Of a stretch of DNA of 20,169 nucleotides, positions 1 to 8,117 are shown one piece after another. The notes below the pieces were generated by a model, which did not search any database, was not told the origin of the DNA, and saw nothing but the letters and a program-made list of their open reading frames with translations. Position numbers and translations under genes: made by a program. The DNA lies in NCBI GenBank assembly GCA_964431205.1, contig CAYSIX010000053.1, forward strand, positions 1 to 20,169, written 5' to 3'. Source of the stretch: CAYSIX01 sp964431205. GTDB taxonomy: Bacteria; Planctomycetota; Phycisphaerae; Phycisphaerales; Phycisphaeraceae. How positions within the stretch are numbered: position 1 is the first letter of the stretch; each line of letters begins with the position of its first letter.

Positions 1-402
1 GACCTCGAAATTGAGCGTGAAGGGCGAACCGGTAGTGTTTCGCAGGAAGAACCGCACCGACTCGAACGGCGTCAGGTCGCGCGTATCGATGTGGTTGGCG
101 GTCGGCTCGCCTCCACCGAGCGCCATCGCGGCGAAGCCGAAGCCGGCGGCGGGCACGTCGGCGGCGATGCGATAGGCGCCGCTACCGGTTCGGACGAGCT
201 CGGCGGCGGTGACACGGGAAACGTCCGCGCGGAAGGCGGCGGTGGGCTGGCCGCCGAAACGGTTCATCAGGTCATCGGGCGGGCTGATCGTCTCGCCGTC
301 CCAGAGGGGCACCCGGCCGAGGTCACCGCTGAGCATCAATCGCGGCTCGAGCGGTTCGAGGCCGTGCCAGGCGTTCACGGGTTGAACAGACTTTCTTCCC
401 AC
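1..402 (-). CDS. LEPR-XLL-type exported protein, 5' part only
   Basis: The minus strand is open from GTG 402 to the window edge (134 codons). About 14 residues in, it reads LEPLEPRLMLSGD, the N-terminal signature of large exported or surface proteins in Planctomycetes (LEPR-XLL family). What follows is rich in Gly, Ala, Thr and Pro and ends in a stretch with RFFLRNTTGSPFTLNFEV, which resembles a beta-sandwich of a carbohydrate-binding type; that reading is inference from composition only. No function can be named because the rest lies outside the window. The start is uncertain. GTG 402 has a TACAAT box (415-410) just upstream, so the message may be leaderless. GTG 378 is an alternative, but its nearest purine-rich stretch is about 16 nt away. 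The gene is divergent from the oxidoreductase fusion at 550. Confidence 0.7.
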   Translation of the reverse strand, partial: MGRKSVQPVNAWHGLEPLEPRLMLSGDLGRVPLWDGETISPPDDLMNRFGGQPTAAFRADVSRVTAAELVRTGSGAYRIAADVPAAGFGFAAMALGGGEPTANHIDTRDLTPFESVRFFLRNTTGSPFTLNFEV

Positions 403-409
403 CGCCGTG

Positions 410-415
410 ATTGTA
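410..415 (-). promoter_or_regulatory. Candidate -10 box for the LEPR-XLL gene
   Basis: TACAAT on the minus strand matches five of six bases of the sigma70-type consensus. No good -35 hexamer is seen at 16-18 bp (closest is about three of six). Transcription would begin near 403, next to GTG 402. Confidence 0.35.
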
Positions 416-549
416 GCCTCTCGGAGTCGGTATCGGCCACGACACCGAAGCGCGCGCCGCCTCGCCAGGCCCGGCCGCTTGCCGATATCCTCTACCCCGA
501 TTCGACGCGGTGAAAGGCGTCAACGAAACTCGAATGGGAGTCCGGTAAT

Positions 550-2577
550 ATGGCCAATCGACTGGCATGGGGGATCCTCGGAGCGGGGGCGATCGCGAAG
601 GCGTTTACACACGGCGTCCGGCAATCGGGCACGGGCGAGGTCGTCGCCGTCGGCAGCCGGTCGCGCGAAAAGGCCACGGCGTTTGCGCGCGAGCACGGGA
701 TCGACCGGGCCCACGGCACATACGAGGCGCTGCTGGCGGACGAGGCGGTCGAGGCGGTGTACGTCGCGACGCCCCACCCGATGCACGCCGAGTGGACGAT
801 CCGCGCCATCGAGGCGGGCAAGCACGTGCTCTGCGAGAAACCGTTGGCGATGAACCACGCCGAGGCGATGGCCATGGTCGAGGCGGCGCGGCGGGCCCCC
901 GGCGGCGGTGTGTTCCTCGCCGAGGCGTTCATGTACCGATGCCACCCGCAGACGGCCAAGCTCGTCGACCTGATCCGCAACGGCGCAATCGGTGAGATTC
1001 GTTCGATCGAGGCGAGCTTCGGTTTCCGCGCCGGGTATGACGCGAGGGGCCGTCTTTTCGCGCCCGAGCTGGGCGGCGGTGGGATCCTGGACATCGGCTG
1101 CTACACCGTCTCGCTGGCGAGGCTGATCGCGGGCGCGGCACTGGGTCGGCCGTTCGCCGATCCCGAGCGGGTCAAGGGCGTGGCGCACCTGGGCGAGACG
1201 GGCGTGGATGAGACGGCAGCCGCGACGCTGCGATTCGAGCAAGGCATCCTCGCGCAGGTGCGGGCCGCGATCCGCCTGAACCTGCCGAACGACGCGCGCA
1301 TCTTCGGGACCGAGGGGTGGATTCACGTGCACGTCCCATGGACCGCCGATCGCGAGCAAGGTGGGACGTATCGTCTGACCATCCATCGGCCGGGCAAGGA
1401 CCCCGAACAGGTGGCGATCGACACGGACATGACGGCGTTCGCGTACGAAGCGCGCCGGGTCGCCGAGGCGATCGCGGCCGGCAGGCGAGAGCTGGAATCC
1501 CCCGCGATGTCCTGGGCCGATTCGCTCGGCAATATGCGTACGCTCGATCGCTGGCGACATGAGGTCGGCCTGTCCTACCCATGCGAGACGCCCGAGGGCT
1601 TTGCCCGGCCTCGGCACGGTCGTCCGCTTGCGCGCTGTACAGACCACCCGATGGCGTACGGCCGGATCAAGGGGCTCGACAAGGACGTCTCCCGCTTTGT
1701 CATGGGCTGCGACAACCAGCCGAGCTTCGCGCACGCGGCCGTGATGTTCGACGACTGGTTCAGTCGTGGCGGGACGACGTTCGACACGTCGCACATCTAC
1801 GGCGGCGGGTTGCACGAAACGCTTCTCGGCCAGTGGCTGCGAACGCGCGGCGTACGAGATCGGTGTGTGATCCTCGGCAAGGGGCTGCACACGCCGTTCT
1901 GCGAGCCGCGGTTTCTTCGCCCGCAGGTCGAGAAGTCGCTCGATCGCCTGCAGACCGACCACGTGGACGTCTACATCCTGCACCGCGACAACCCGGACGT
2001 GCCCGTCGGCGAGTTCATCGACGCCCTCGACGAGCTGCGTGGTGAGGGTCGGTTCGCGCTGTATGGCGGATCGAACTGGACGGTTGAGCGCTTCGAGGCG
2101 GCGAACCGGTACGCGGCCGAGCACGGGCGACAGAGCATGACTGTGCTGAGCAACAACTTCTCGCTGGCGCGCATGATCCGGCCGGTTTGGCCCGGTTGTG
2201 TGGCTGCCAGCGATCCGCGGACCCGGGCGTGGTTGGAACGCACGCAGACCGCGAACTTCGCGTGGTCGAGCCAGGCGCGGGGATACTTCCTCGAGGGCGC
2301 CGAGCGGATGAAGCTCGGGCCGGACAACTTCGCGTGCTGGGACAGCGAGGACAACCGACGCCGGCGGGAACGGGCCGAGCGGCTCGCCAAGCGGTACGGC
2401 GTGCGGCCGATCAACATCGCCGCCGCCTATGTGCTCTGCCAGCGGTTCCCGAGCTTTGCGCTGATCGGGCCGCGCACTCTGGAGGAAACGACGACGTCGC
2501 TGCCGGCGTTGGGCATCCAACTCAGCGAGGCCGAGTGCCGGTGGCTGAACCTCGAAACCGACGAAGAGCCGGCGTGA
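550..2577 (+). CDS. Gfo/Idh/MocA oxidoreductase fused to aldo/keto reductase
   Basis: A 675-residue cytoplasmic protein with two dehydrogenase modules. Residues 1 to about 345 are a Gfo/Idh/MocA-type NAD(P)-dependent oxidoreductase, with a Rossmann motif GAGAIA (11-16) and the family CEKP motif (E96-K97-P98). From about residue 368 an aldo/keto reductase begins, with its catalytic tetrad visible as D412 and Y417 (DTSHIYGGG), K444 (ILGKG) and H478 (YILHRDN). The reading frame is continuous across the join, with an Arg/Pro-rich linker near 345-367, so this is a real fusion or a long-established one. GGGAG at 536-540, 9 nt before ATG 550, supports the start. Both families usually act on sugars, polyols or related carbonyls; the substrate is not readable. 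The pair may interconvert a keto or aldo sugar in consecutive steps, which is inference. UbiX follows after 55 nt. Confidence 0.9.
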   Translation: MANRLAWGILGAGAIAKAFTHGVRQSGTGEVVAVGSRSREKATAFAREHGIDRAHGTYEALLADEAVEAVYVATPHPMHAEWTIRAIEAGKHVLCEKPLAMNHAEAMAMVEAARRAPGGGVFLAEAFMYRCHPQTAKLVDLIRNGAIGEIRSIEASFGFRAGYDARGRLFAPELGGGGILDIGCYTVSLARLIAGAALGRPFADPERVKGVAHLGETGVDETAAATLRFEQGILAQVRAAIRLNLPNDARIFGTEGWIHVHVPWTADREQGGTYRLTIHRPGKDPEQVAIDTDMTAFAYEARRVAEAIAAGRRELESPAMSWADSLGNMRTLDRWRHEVGLSYPCETPEGFARPRHGRPLARCTDHPMAYGRIKGLDKDVSRFVMGCDNQPSFAHAAVMFDDWFSRGGTTFDTSHIYGGGLHETLLGQWLRTRGVRDRCVILGKGLHTPFCEPRFLRPQVEKSLDRLQTDHVDVYILHRDNPDVPVGEFIDALDELRGEGRFALYGGSNWTVERFEAANRYAAEHGRQSMTVLSNNFSLARMIRPVWPGCVAASDPRTRAWLERTQTANFAWSSQARGYFLEGAERMKLGPDNFACWDSEDNRRRRERAERLAKRYGVRPINIAAAYVLCQRFPSFALIGPRTLEETTTSLPALGIQLSEAECRWLNLETDEEPA

Positions 2578-2632
2578 CCGACGGCCGCACGGCCCCTACC
2601 ATGTGCGGTCGTTTGACCGGAGCCCTCGCCTC

Positions 2633-3259
2633 ATGCCGAACGCGGGTCAGAAGCGGATCGTCGTCGCGGTCACGGGCGCCAGCGGAGCCGTGTACGCCCG
2701 GCGGTGCGTCGGCCTGCTGCTGGACGCGGGCGTGCGCGTCCACCTCGTGGTCTCGCCGCTCGGTCAGCGATTGCTGCACGACGAGCTGGGGATGGAAGGT
2801 GTGGATCTGACGGCGCTGGCCGGCCGCGACCCCGGCGATCGGATCGTCGTCCACAACTTCCGTGACGTCGGCGCGCCCATCGCCTCCGGCTCGTTCCGGC
2901 ACGACGGCATGATCGTGATCCCCTGCTCGTCCAACTCCCTGGCGGCGATCGCGCACGGCCTGTCGCAGAACCTCATCCACCGGGCGGCGCACGTGACGCT
3001 GAAGGAGCGGCGTCGACTGGTGCTCGTGCATCGCGAGACGCCGCTGAGCCTGGTTGACATCCGCAACATGGAGGCGGCCACCGAGGCCGGGGCGATCATG
3101 GCACCGGCGAATCCCGGTTTTTATCTGCTGCCGCGAACGATTGAAGAGCTGGTCGACTTCGTGGTCGCGCGGTGCCTGGACCTGCTGGAGATCGAGCACG
3201 GCCTGGCCGTGCGATGGGGTGAGCGTGCGGCGCGAGGTGACGCGGAGTCGGGAGACTGA
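2633..3259 (+). CDS. ubiX: Flavin prenyltransferase, UbiX/MqnM family
   Basis: A 208-residue protein of normal UbiX length. The family joins a dimethylallyl group to reduced FMN, making the prenylated flavin used by UbiD-type decarboxylases in ubiquinone or menaquinone synthesis. Visible hallmarks are the N-terminal FMN-binding VTGASGA (G15-A19), IPCSSNSLAAIAHG, the HRETPLS segment, and NPGFYLLPRTIEELVDF near the C-terminus. ATG 2633 was chosen over the in-frame GTG at 2603 because it directly precedes the conserved start of the fold and has GGAG 10 nt upstream. The next gene, a UbiA-family prenyltransferase, begins 3 nt after the stop, so the two are almost certainly cotranscribed. In planctomycetes such a pair often belongs to the futalosine route to menaquinone (mqnM and mqnP). 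No UbiD is in the window, so the pathway assignment is inference. Confidence 0.9.
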   Translation: MPNAGQKRIVVAVTGASGAVYARRCVGLLLDAGVRVHLVVSPLGQRLLHDELGMEGVDLTALAGRDPGDRIVVHNFRDVGAPIASGSFRHDGMIVIPCSSNSLAAIAHGLSQNLIHRAAHVTLKERRRLVLVHRETPLSLVDIRNMEAATEAGAIMAPANPGFYLLPRTIEELVDFVVARCLDLLEIEHGLAVRWGERAARGDAESGD

Positions 3260-3262
3260 CGC

Positions 3263-4192
3263 ATGGCCGGCAGCGCGCTGAGCCCGACGCGGCCGACCGA
3301 CGTCACGTGGTTCAGGCGGATCGTCTGGCTCGCGCGCGACATCAAGCTGAGCCACTCGGTGTTCGCCCTGCCGTTCGCGTTGCTGGCGACGGTCCTGGCC
3401 GCGGGCCGCGTCGGGCGCCTCCCCACGCTGCTCGAGTACGCGCTGATCGTGCTGTGCATGGTGCTGGCGCGGACGTACGCGATGGCGATGAACCGCCGGC
3501 TGGACGCGGCGATCGACGCGCGCAACCCGCGCACGGCCGGGCGAGCGATCCCGTCCGGTCGGCTCACGCCCCGATTCGTGAGCGGCGCGGCGGCGGCGTG
3601 CGCGATCGCGTTCCTCGTCGCCTGCGCCGGGTTCTGGCTGGCGCGCGACAACCCCTGGCCCGTCCTGCTCGGGCCGCTCGTGCTGGCGTACCTCGGCGTG
3701 TACGGGTTGACCAAGCGTTTCACCGCGGCGTGCCATCTCTGGCTCGGCGGCGCCCTGGCCGCCAGCCCCCTGGCCGCGACGATCGCCATCGAGCCCGTGT
3801 ACCTCAACCACGTCGCGCCCTACGCGCTGGCCATGATGGTGCTGTGCTGGGTCGCCGGCTTTGACATCCTCTACGCCCTGCAGGACCTGCGTGTCGACCG
3901 CGAGCAGCGGCTGTTCTCGATGCCGGCACGGTTCGGCGTCCCGGCCGCGCTCGGCGTCAGCCGTCTCCTGCACGCCGTTGCCATCGCGGCGCTGCTGCTG
4001 GCCTGGCGCTTCGAGCCGCTGCTCGGCCCGCTGTTCCTGATCGCGACGCTGCTGACCGCCGCCCTGCTGCTGGTCGAACACGTCGTTGTCCACCGCAGCT
4101 TCACGCGGCACATCGGCCTGGCGTTCTTCACGCTCAATGGGGTCGTGAGCGTCCTGCTCGCCGCCGCCGGCATCGCCGACGCGTTAGCCTGA
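3263..4192 (+). CDS. UbiA-family aromatic polyprenyltransferase (MqnP-like)
   Basis: A 309-residue integral membrane prenyltransferase with about eight or nine hydrophobic segments. The first Asp-rich motif has the NRxxDxxxD form (N77, D81, D85, followed by NPRTAGRAIPSG), and the second is D201-ILYALQD208-LRVD212. Both motifs bind Mg-prenyl diphosphate. NR in place of ND, together with DARNPRT, is typical of the UbiA-like branch annotated as putative 4-hydroxybenzoate polyprenyltransferase, which includes MqnP of the futalosine menaquinone pathway. ATG 3263 has GGGAG 8 nt upstream, inside the end of ubiX. The tight coupling to ubiX supports quinone biosynthesis. The gene stops only 3 bp before the convergent stop of the ABC permease, so there is no room for a separate terminator. 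Confidence 0.88.
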   Translation: MAGSALSPTRPTDVTWFRRIVWLARDIKLSHSVFALPFALLATVLAAGRVGRLPTLLEYALIVLCMVLARTYAMAMNRRLDAAIDARNPRTAGRAIPSGRLTPRFVSGAAAACAIAFLVACAGFWLARDNPWPVLLGPLVLAYLGVYGLTKRFTAACHLWLGGALAASPLAATIAIEPVYLNHVAPYALAMMVLCWVAGFDILYALQDLRVDREQRLFSMPARFGVPAALGVSRLLHAVAIAALLLAWRFEPLLGPLFLIATLLTAALLLVEHVVVHRSFTRHIGLAFFTLNGVVSVLLAAAGIADALA

Positions 4193-4195
4193 CGC

Positions 4196-5893
4196 TCACG
4201 CCGGCTGACCGAGGCTCAGGCTCGACTCACGATGCCGCAACCCTCGCCGCCAACGGACCAGCACCACCTGGATCGCGACCGCCGCGACCGTGTATCCGAC
4301 CAACCCGAACCCCATCATCCGCGGCAGGTGCTCACGCATCTCGCTCGGCACGAGCCGTGGCACGCCGCTCGACGTTGCCGCCGCGCCGTCGATGAACCAC
4401 GCCGTCGCGACGTAGAGCGTCACGATCGGCGAGGGCAACCCCACGTACACGGCGGGGACCGTCGCCGACCACGCCGCCACGATGATCAGCAAGGCGAAAA
4501 CCGGAAGCGCCCAAAGCGTGAACAACACCAGCGCCGTCGTCCGTGGGCTGAAACGCTCGCGCAACGCCTGAAAAAACAACAAGATCACCGCGAACTGGAG
4601 GAACATCGCCGTCGCGGACAGCAGCGGCAGATCATCGTCGAAGAACTGCCCGCTTCGCAGCGCCTGGACGAGCAAGGTCGCCACGCCTCCAGCCGTCAGG
4701 ACACAGACGGCCGTCGCGACGGGCAGACTGGTCGAGGCGTCCGAGCGCAGCGGCACGCGCGAGCGCCCGAGGCGAAACATCTGCCGCAAACCGCGCACCG
4801 TCATCGTTCGTACGGGCGTGGTCAGATGGATCACGAGCAGCGCGGCCGCACCACAGAGCAGGAGCGTCGCGAACAGAAGGAACCAGAGGGTGTGCAGCGG
4901 CCCCCGCACGCCCAGCGATCGCTCGAGCTGATCGTAGAAGTCGGCGTATCGATCCGGGTAATGCAAAATCGGCCAGAGGTTGCCGACCAGTAATACCAGC
5001 GTGCCGAGGAAGAAGACGCAGCCGAAGACCTTGGAAAAAGGGTGCGCGTGCTCATCGCTCCACTTGCGGCGGACCACACCAACCAGTGTCACGATCACAA
5101 ATCCCTGCAGCAACAGACCGAACGCGGTCGCGGGCAGCATCCACTCAAAGAATGCGACGTCGTCGTAGCGTGCCATCAGCAGCCGAACCTGCGCCTCGCG
5201 CCAGCCCGGCTGTATCTCCACGACCTCCGCCATGATCATGTTGTAGAACGTCGGGCGGACGGTCAGAAACTCAAGCGTCGTCAACCCGATCCAGGAGAGC
5301 TGCGGCAGGACGAGGTACAGGAGCACCACCATGCCCTGGGCGGCCAGCGCGGCACGCCGCGGCTTCTCCGCGACCATGCCCGCCACCATCCCCGTCAGGT
5401 GATAGACGAACACCGAGGTAAAAAAGATCAGGTAGAAGTTCGCGAGCTTGAGCGGCCCGATCTGCCCGACCACGGCCGCGTAGACCAGAAACGGCAGGGT
5501 GAGGCCGAAGAGCAGATACTCCCGCGCGGGCAGCCCGAAGAGGTAGCCGATGATCTTGGCGATCGGCGGCATCGGCGTCATGCGCTGATAGTCGAGCAGC
5601 CCGGCCTCGCGTTCCTGAGCGATGCCCGACGCGACGCTGCCGGTGCCCAGCAGCATCAGGATGACGCCCTGGATCACGATCAGCGGCAGGATCGTGCTCT
5701 TGGCCGCGACGGTGCGGTCAAGAAGGCCGCGCTCCGTCGAGGTCAGGTAGACGATCAGGAACACGAACGCGGTAACCGCCACCGTGACCAGCCCCCAACT
5801 GATGACGTGCCGCGCCCGCATCCGCCGTCGCGCGCAGGCCACACCGATCGGGTTCGCCAGCACCGTCGCGACCGCGGCCCGCATCGCTGCCAT
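4196..5893 (-). CDS. ABC-2 type exporter permease
   Basis: A 565-residue polytopic membrane protein with about a dozen hydrophobic segments, paired with the ATPase encoded just upstream. The N-terminal third is ABC-2-like: a first membrane helix (WGLVTVAVTAFVFLIVYL), an extracytoplasmic stretch, then GSVASGIAQEREAGLLDYQR, the cytoplasmic coupling region common in such permeases. It is roughly double the size of a simple ABC-2 permease, so one chain may hold two permease-like halves. ATG 5893 was chosen because it overlaps the ATPase stop by one base (TGATG) and has GGAGGT 6 nt upstream. The frame extends further upstream, but only inside the ATPase gene. Its substrate is unknown. It converges with the UbiA-family gene across a 3-bp gap. 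Confidence 0.85.
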   Translation of the reverse strand: MAAMRAAVATVLANPIGVACARRRMRARHVISWGLVTVAVTAFVFLIVYLTSTERGLLDRTVAAKSTILPLIVIQGVILMLLGTGSVASGIAQEREAGLLDYQRMTPMPPIAKIIGYLFGLPAREYLLFGLTLPFLVYAAVVGQIGPLKLANFYLIFFTSVFVYHLTGMVAGMVAEKPRRAALAAQGMVVLLYLVLPQLSWIGLTTLEFLTVRPTFYNMIMAEVVEIQPGWREAQVRLLMARYDDVAFFEWMLPATAFGLLLQGFVIVTLVGVVRRKWSDEHAHPFSKVFGCVFFLGTLVLLVGNLWPILHYPDRYADFYDQLERSLGVRGPLHTLWFLLFATLLLCGAAALLVIHLTTPVRTMTVRGLRQMFRLGRSRVPLRSDASTSLPVATAVCVLTAGGVATLLVQALRSGQFFDDDLPLLSATAMFLQFAVILLFFQALRERFSPRTTALVLFTLWALPVFALLIIVAAWSATVPAVYVGLPSPIVTLYVATAWFIDGAAATSSGVPRLVPSEMREHLPRMMGFGLVGYTVAAVAIQVVLVRWRRGLRHRESSLSLGQPA

Positions 5894-6819
5894 CACGTCA
5901 CCTCCCGGGCGCCGACGCGCAGCATGATCTGTTCGATGTCGGGCCGCCGCTCGTAGAACGCCTTGATGGCGATCCCGTCCCGAACCAGCGCGGTGAGCAG
6001 CGTCGCGACGTCGGCGTCCGTGCCGTCGAACGCCACTTCCAGCCGACCGTCGTTTCGCACCAACGAGCGGACACCGTCGCGTGCGCGGATCGACTCGACG
6101 GCCCGGTCGCCGTCCTCCAGCAGCTCGATGTGCAGGCATCGCGTGCCGGCCATCGACGCCACGATGTCACCGATGCGCCCGCTCACGACGAGTCGGCCCT
6201 TTTCCATGATCCCGACCGACGAGCAGAACCCCGACAGCTCACTGAGAATGTGCGACGAGACCAGAACCGTCCGACCGGCGGCCGCTTGTGCCTTGAGCAG
6301 GTTCCGCAGGTCGATCCGCGCCATCGGGTCGAGACCGCTCGCCGGTTCGTCCAGGAGCAGAACGTTAGGCTCGTGCAACAGCGTCTTGGCCAGGACCAAC
6401 CGCTGGGCCATCCCGCGCGAGAGCGTCCCCGCCATCGCGTTCCGCTTGCCGCTCAGTCCCACCTGATCCAGGCAGTGTTCGACCCGCTCACGCCGGCGGC
6501 GACCGTTCAACCCGTACGCGCCCGCGAACAGGTCCAGAAACTCCCACACGCGCAGGTCCGGATGGACCGGTGCCAGGTCCGGCATGTACCCGAGCACCGA
6601 ACGCACCTCGGACTTGTGCTGCGCGACGTCGCGGCCGTCGATCACCACCTCGCCGTACGTCGGCTGCTGCAGCGTGGCAAGGACGCGGATCGTGCTGGTC
6701 TTGCCGGCGCCGTTCGGGCCGATCAGGCCGAAAACCTCACCGGCGTCGATCTCCAGGTTCAGATCGCGCACCGCGGTGGTGTCGTCGTAATCCACGCGGA
6801 CGTCCACCGTTCGGATCAT
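5893..6819 (-). CDS. ABC exporter ATP-binding protein
   Basis: A 308-residue ATPase that powers the neighbouring permease. Motifs in order are Walker A GPNGAGKTS (34-42), signature LSRGMAQRL (133-141), Walker B VLLLDEP with D157-E158, D-loop SGLD (161-164) and H-loop SSH190. The signature has Arg where Gly is usual (LSGGM), a conservative change seen in some ABC-2 ATPases. A C-terminal region of about 90 residues, beyond the core, matches the accessory domain of CcmA or NatA-type ATPases. ATG 6819 is preceded by GAGAGG at 7 nt. The gene lies 122 nt downstream of the DAHP synthase on the same strand with no evident terminator between them, so partial cotranscription is possible but unproven. 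The cargo cannot be deduced. Confidence 0.92.
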   Translation of the reverse strand: MIRTVDVRVDYDDTTAVRDLNLEIDAGEVFGLIGPNGAGKTSTIRVLATLQQPTYGEVVIDGRDVAQHKSEVRSVLGYMPDLAPVHPDLRVWEFLDLFAGAYGLNGRRRRERVEHCLDQVGLSGKRNAMAGTLSRGMAQRLVLAKTLLHEPNVLLLDEPASGLDPMARIDLRNLLKAQAAAGRTVLVSSHILSELSGFCSSVGIMEKGRLVVSGRIGDIVASMAGTRCLHIELLEDGDRAVESIRARDGVRSLVRNDGRLEVAFDGTDADVATLLTALVRDGIAIKAFYERRPDIEQIMLRVGAREVT

Positions 6820-6941
6820 GCGTGCGCCTCTCGGCCCCGCCGTCGCCCGGGTGCGCTTGGGCGTGCATCGCGCAGCCGACCTTGGTCCGGGAGCACGTGC
6901 ATCCTACCGTCGGTCTCAAGCGCGGGTTCTTGCATCGCGGC

Positions 6942-7982
6942 TCAGGCCGGCACGGCTTCCGCGAGGCACGAGCGGTCGACCGCCTCGGCGATCCGCTGCA
7001 GCGAGGTCATCAGCTCGGTGAGCACCGCCGGCGTGATCGATTGCGCCCCGTCGGTCATCGCGTGCTCGGGGTCGGGGTGGACCTCGAGCAGAAGGCCGTC
7101 GGCGCCGGCGGCGATCGAGGCCCGCGCCATGGCCGGCACCAGCCGCGCGTGCCCCGTCCCGTGCGAGGGGTCGGAGACGACCGGCAGGTGGCTGCGATCG
7201 TGCAGTTCCGGGATGGCCGAGAGCGAGAGGGTGTTGCGGGTGTGGTCCTCGAACGTGCGGATGCCGCGCTCGCAAAGGATGACGTTGCCGTTGCCGGCGG
7301 CGAGGATGTACTCGGCGGCCTGGAGGAACTCGTCGATGGTCATGGCCATGCCGCGCTTCAGCAGCACCGGCTTGGGCTGGCGGCCGCAGGCGTCCAGCAG
7401 GCGATAGTTCTGGCTGTTGCGCGTCCCGATCTGCAGGCAGTCGGCGTACTCGCTGACCAGCTCGACGTCGCTGGGCGTGAGCACCTCGGTGACGATCGGC
7501 AGCCCCGTCTCGGCGCGTGCGGCGGCGAGCATCTTCAGCCCTTCCTCGCCGTGACCCTGGAAGGCGTATGGGTTCGTCCGCGGTTTGAACGCCCCGCCCC
7601 GCAGCGCGTGCGCCCCGGCCGCCTTGATCCGTCTCGCCGCCTCGAGGATCTGCTGCTCGCCCTCGACGCTGCACGGACCGCCCACGACCGGCACGTGCTC
7701 GCCCCCGAACACGCACTGCGGCCCCAGCGACACCCGCGTCCGCTCACGCTCCTGCGCCACCCGCGCCGCCAGCTTGTACGGCTCGAGCACCTTCATCACC
7801 CGGTTCACCCCCGGCGCCTGCTCCAGCTTGGAGCCGTCCTTCTTCCGGTCGTCACCGATCACGGCTACCACCGTCAGGTCGGTCCCGTGGATCACATGGT
7901 CGCTCAGCCCCATGTCGCGAATCAGCGCGCAGACGTGCTGCACCTGCTCCTCCGTCGCTTCCGGTCTCATCACCACAATCAT
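6942..7982 (-). CDS. aroF: 3-deoxy-7-phosphoheptulonate (DAHP) synthase, type I-beta
   Basis: A 346-residue cytosolic enzyme that condenses phosphoenolpyruvate and erythrose 4-phosphate, the committed step toward chorismate and Phe, Tyr and Trp. It closely resembles the Thermotoga-type I-beta enzyme. Residues 1-70 (beginning MIVVMRPEATEEQ) form the ferredoxin-like regulatory domain, followed by the barrel with GGPCSVEG, LRGGAFKPRTNPYAFQG, KRG, ILCERGIRTFE and DPSHGTGH. The four metal ligands are C104, H274, E300 and D311. ATG 7982 was chosen because AAAGGAG lies 7 nt upstream and the protein then starts exactly where the family does. A longer frame from 8108 would have to translate through the terminator hairpin. 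The N-terminal domain mediates feedback inhibition in homologues. Together with the attenuator at 8057-8234, this implies control of both activity and transcription by aromatic amino acids. The symbol aroF is used loosely. Confidence 0.95.
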   Translation of the reverse strand: MIVVMRPEATEEQVQHVCALIRDMGLSDHVIHGTDLTVVAVIGDDRKKDGSKLEQAPGVNRVMKVLEPYKLAARVAQERERTRVSLGPQCVFGGEHVPVVGGPCSVEGEQQILEAARRIKAAGAHALRGGAFKPRTNPYAFQGHGEEGLKMLAAARAETGLPIVTEVLTPSDVELVSEYADCLQIGTRNSQNYRLLDACGRQPKPVLLKRGMAMTIDEFLQAAEYILAAGNGNVILCERGIRTFEDHTRNTLSLSAIPELHDRSHLPVVSDPSHGTGHARLVPAMARASIAAGADGLLLEVHPDPEHAMTDGAQSITPAVLTELMTSLQRIAEAVDRSCLAEAVPA

Positions 7983-8056
7983 GGTCGAACTCCTTTGGAT
8001 TCGAGGTTGGTTCTCGGCTCCCCTCCGTCCACCGCGGCGGACTCGCTCATCGAAAC

Positions 8057-8086
8057 AAAAAACCCCAACGCTCTGCCGCGTCGGGG
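8057..8086 (-). terminator. Intrinsic terminator (attenuator 3:4 hairpin)
   Basis: On the minus strand CCCCGACGC pairs with GCGTTGGGG (9 bp including one G-U) around a 6-nt loop, followed at once by six T. The stem can extend by A-T and G-T pairs into the U-tract. It lies 74 nt before the DAHP synthase ATG and downstream of the leader peptide, the position of a regulated attenuator. Confidence 0.88.
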
Positions 8087-8117
8087 TCTTGACGTTCGTG
8101 CCTGACAATCCGTTCGG

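Noticed and set aside
520..2520. Long minus-strand open frame of 666 codons opposite the oxidoreductase fusion
   Set aside because: Its product is Arg/Pro/His-rich with no recognisable domain. It mirrors the codon bias of the real plus-strand gene in GC-rich DNA.
2522..4111. Minus-strand open frame of 529 codons opposite ubiX and the UbiA-type gene
   Set aside because: Low-complexity Arg/Gln/His composition and complete overlap with two well-supported genes.
7979..8050. A 23-codon frame from ATG 8050, overlapping the DAHP synthase start as ATGA
   Set aside because: No ribosome site precedes it and its composition is unremarkable. The overlap could be chance, though translational coupling is not excluded.
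6570..8105. Plus-strand open frame of 511 codons opposite the DAHP synthase and ABC ATPase
   Set aside because: The minus strand here encodes two enzymes with all motifs; the plus-strand product is Arg/Pro-rich with no fold.
7983..8108. N-terminal extension of the DAHP synthase to an upstream start at 8108
   Set aside because: It would translate across the terminator hairpin and U-tract and has no family similarity; ATG 7982 has a strong ribosome site and matches family N-termini.
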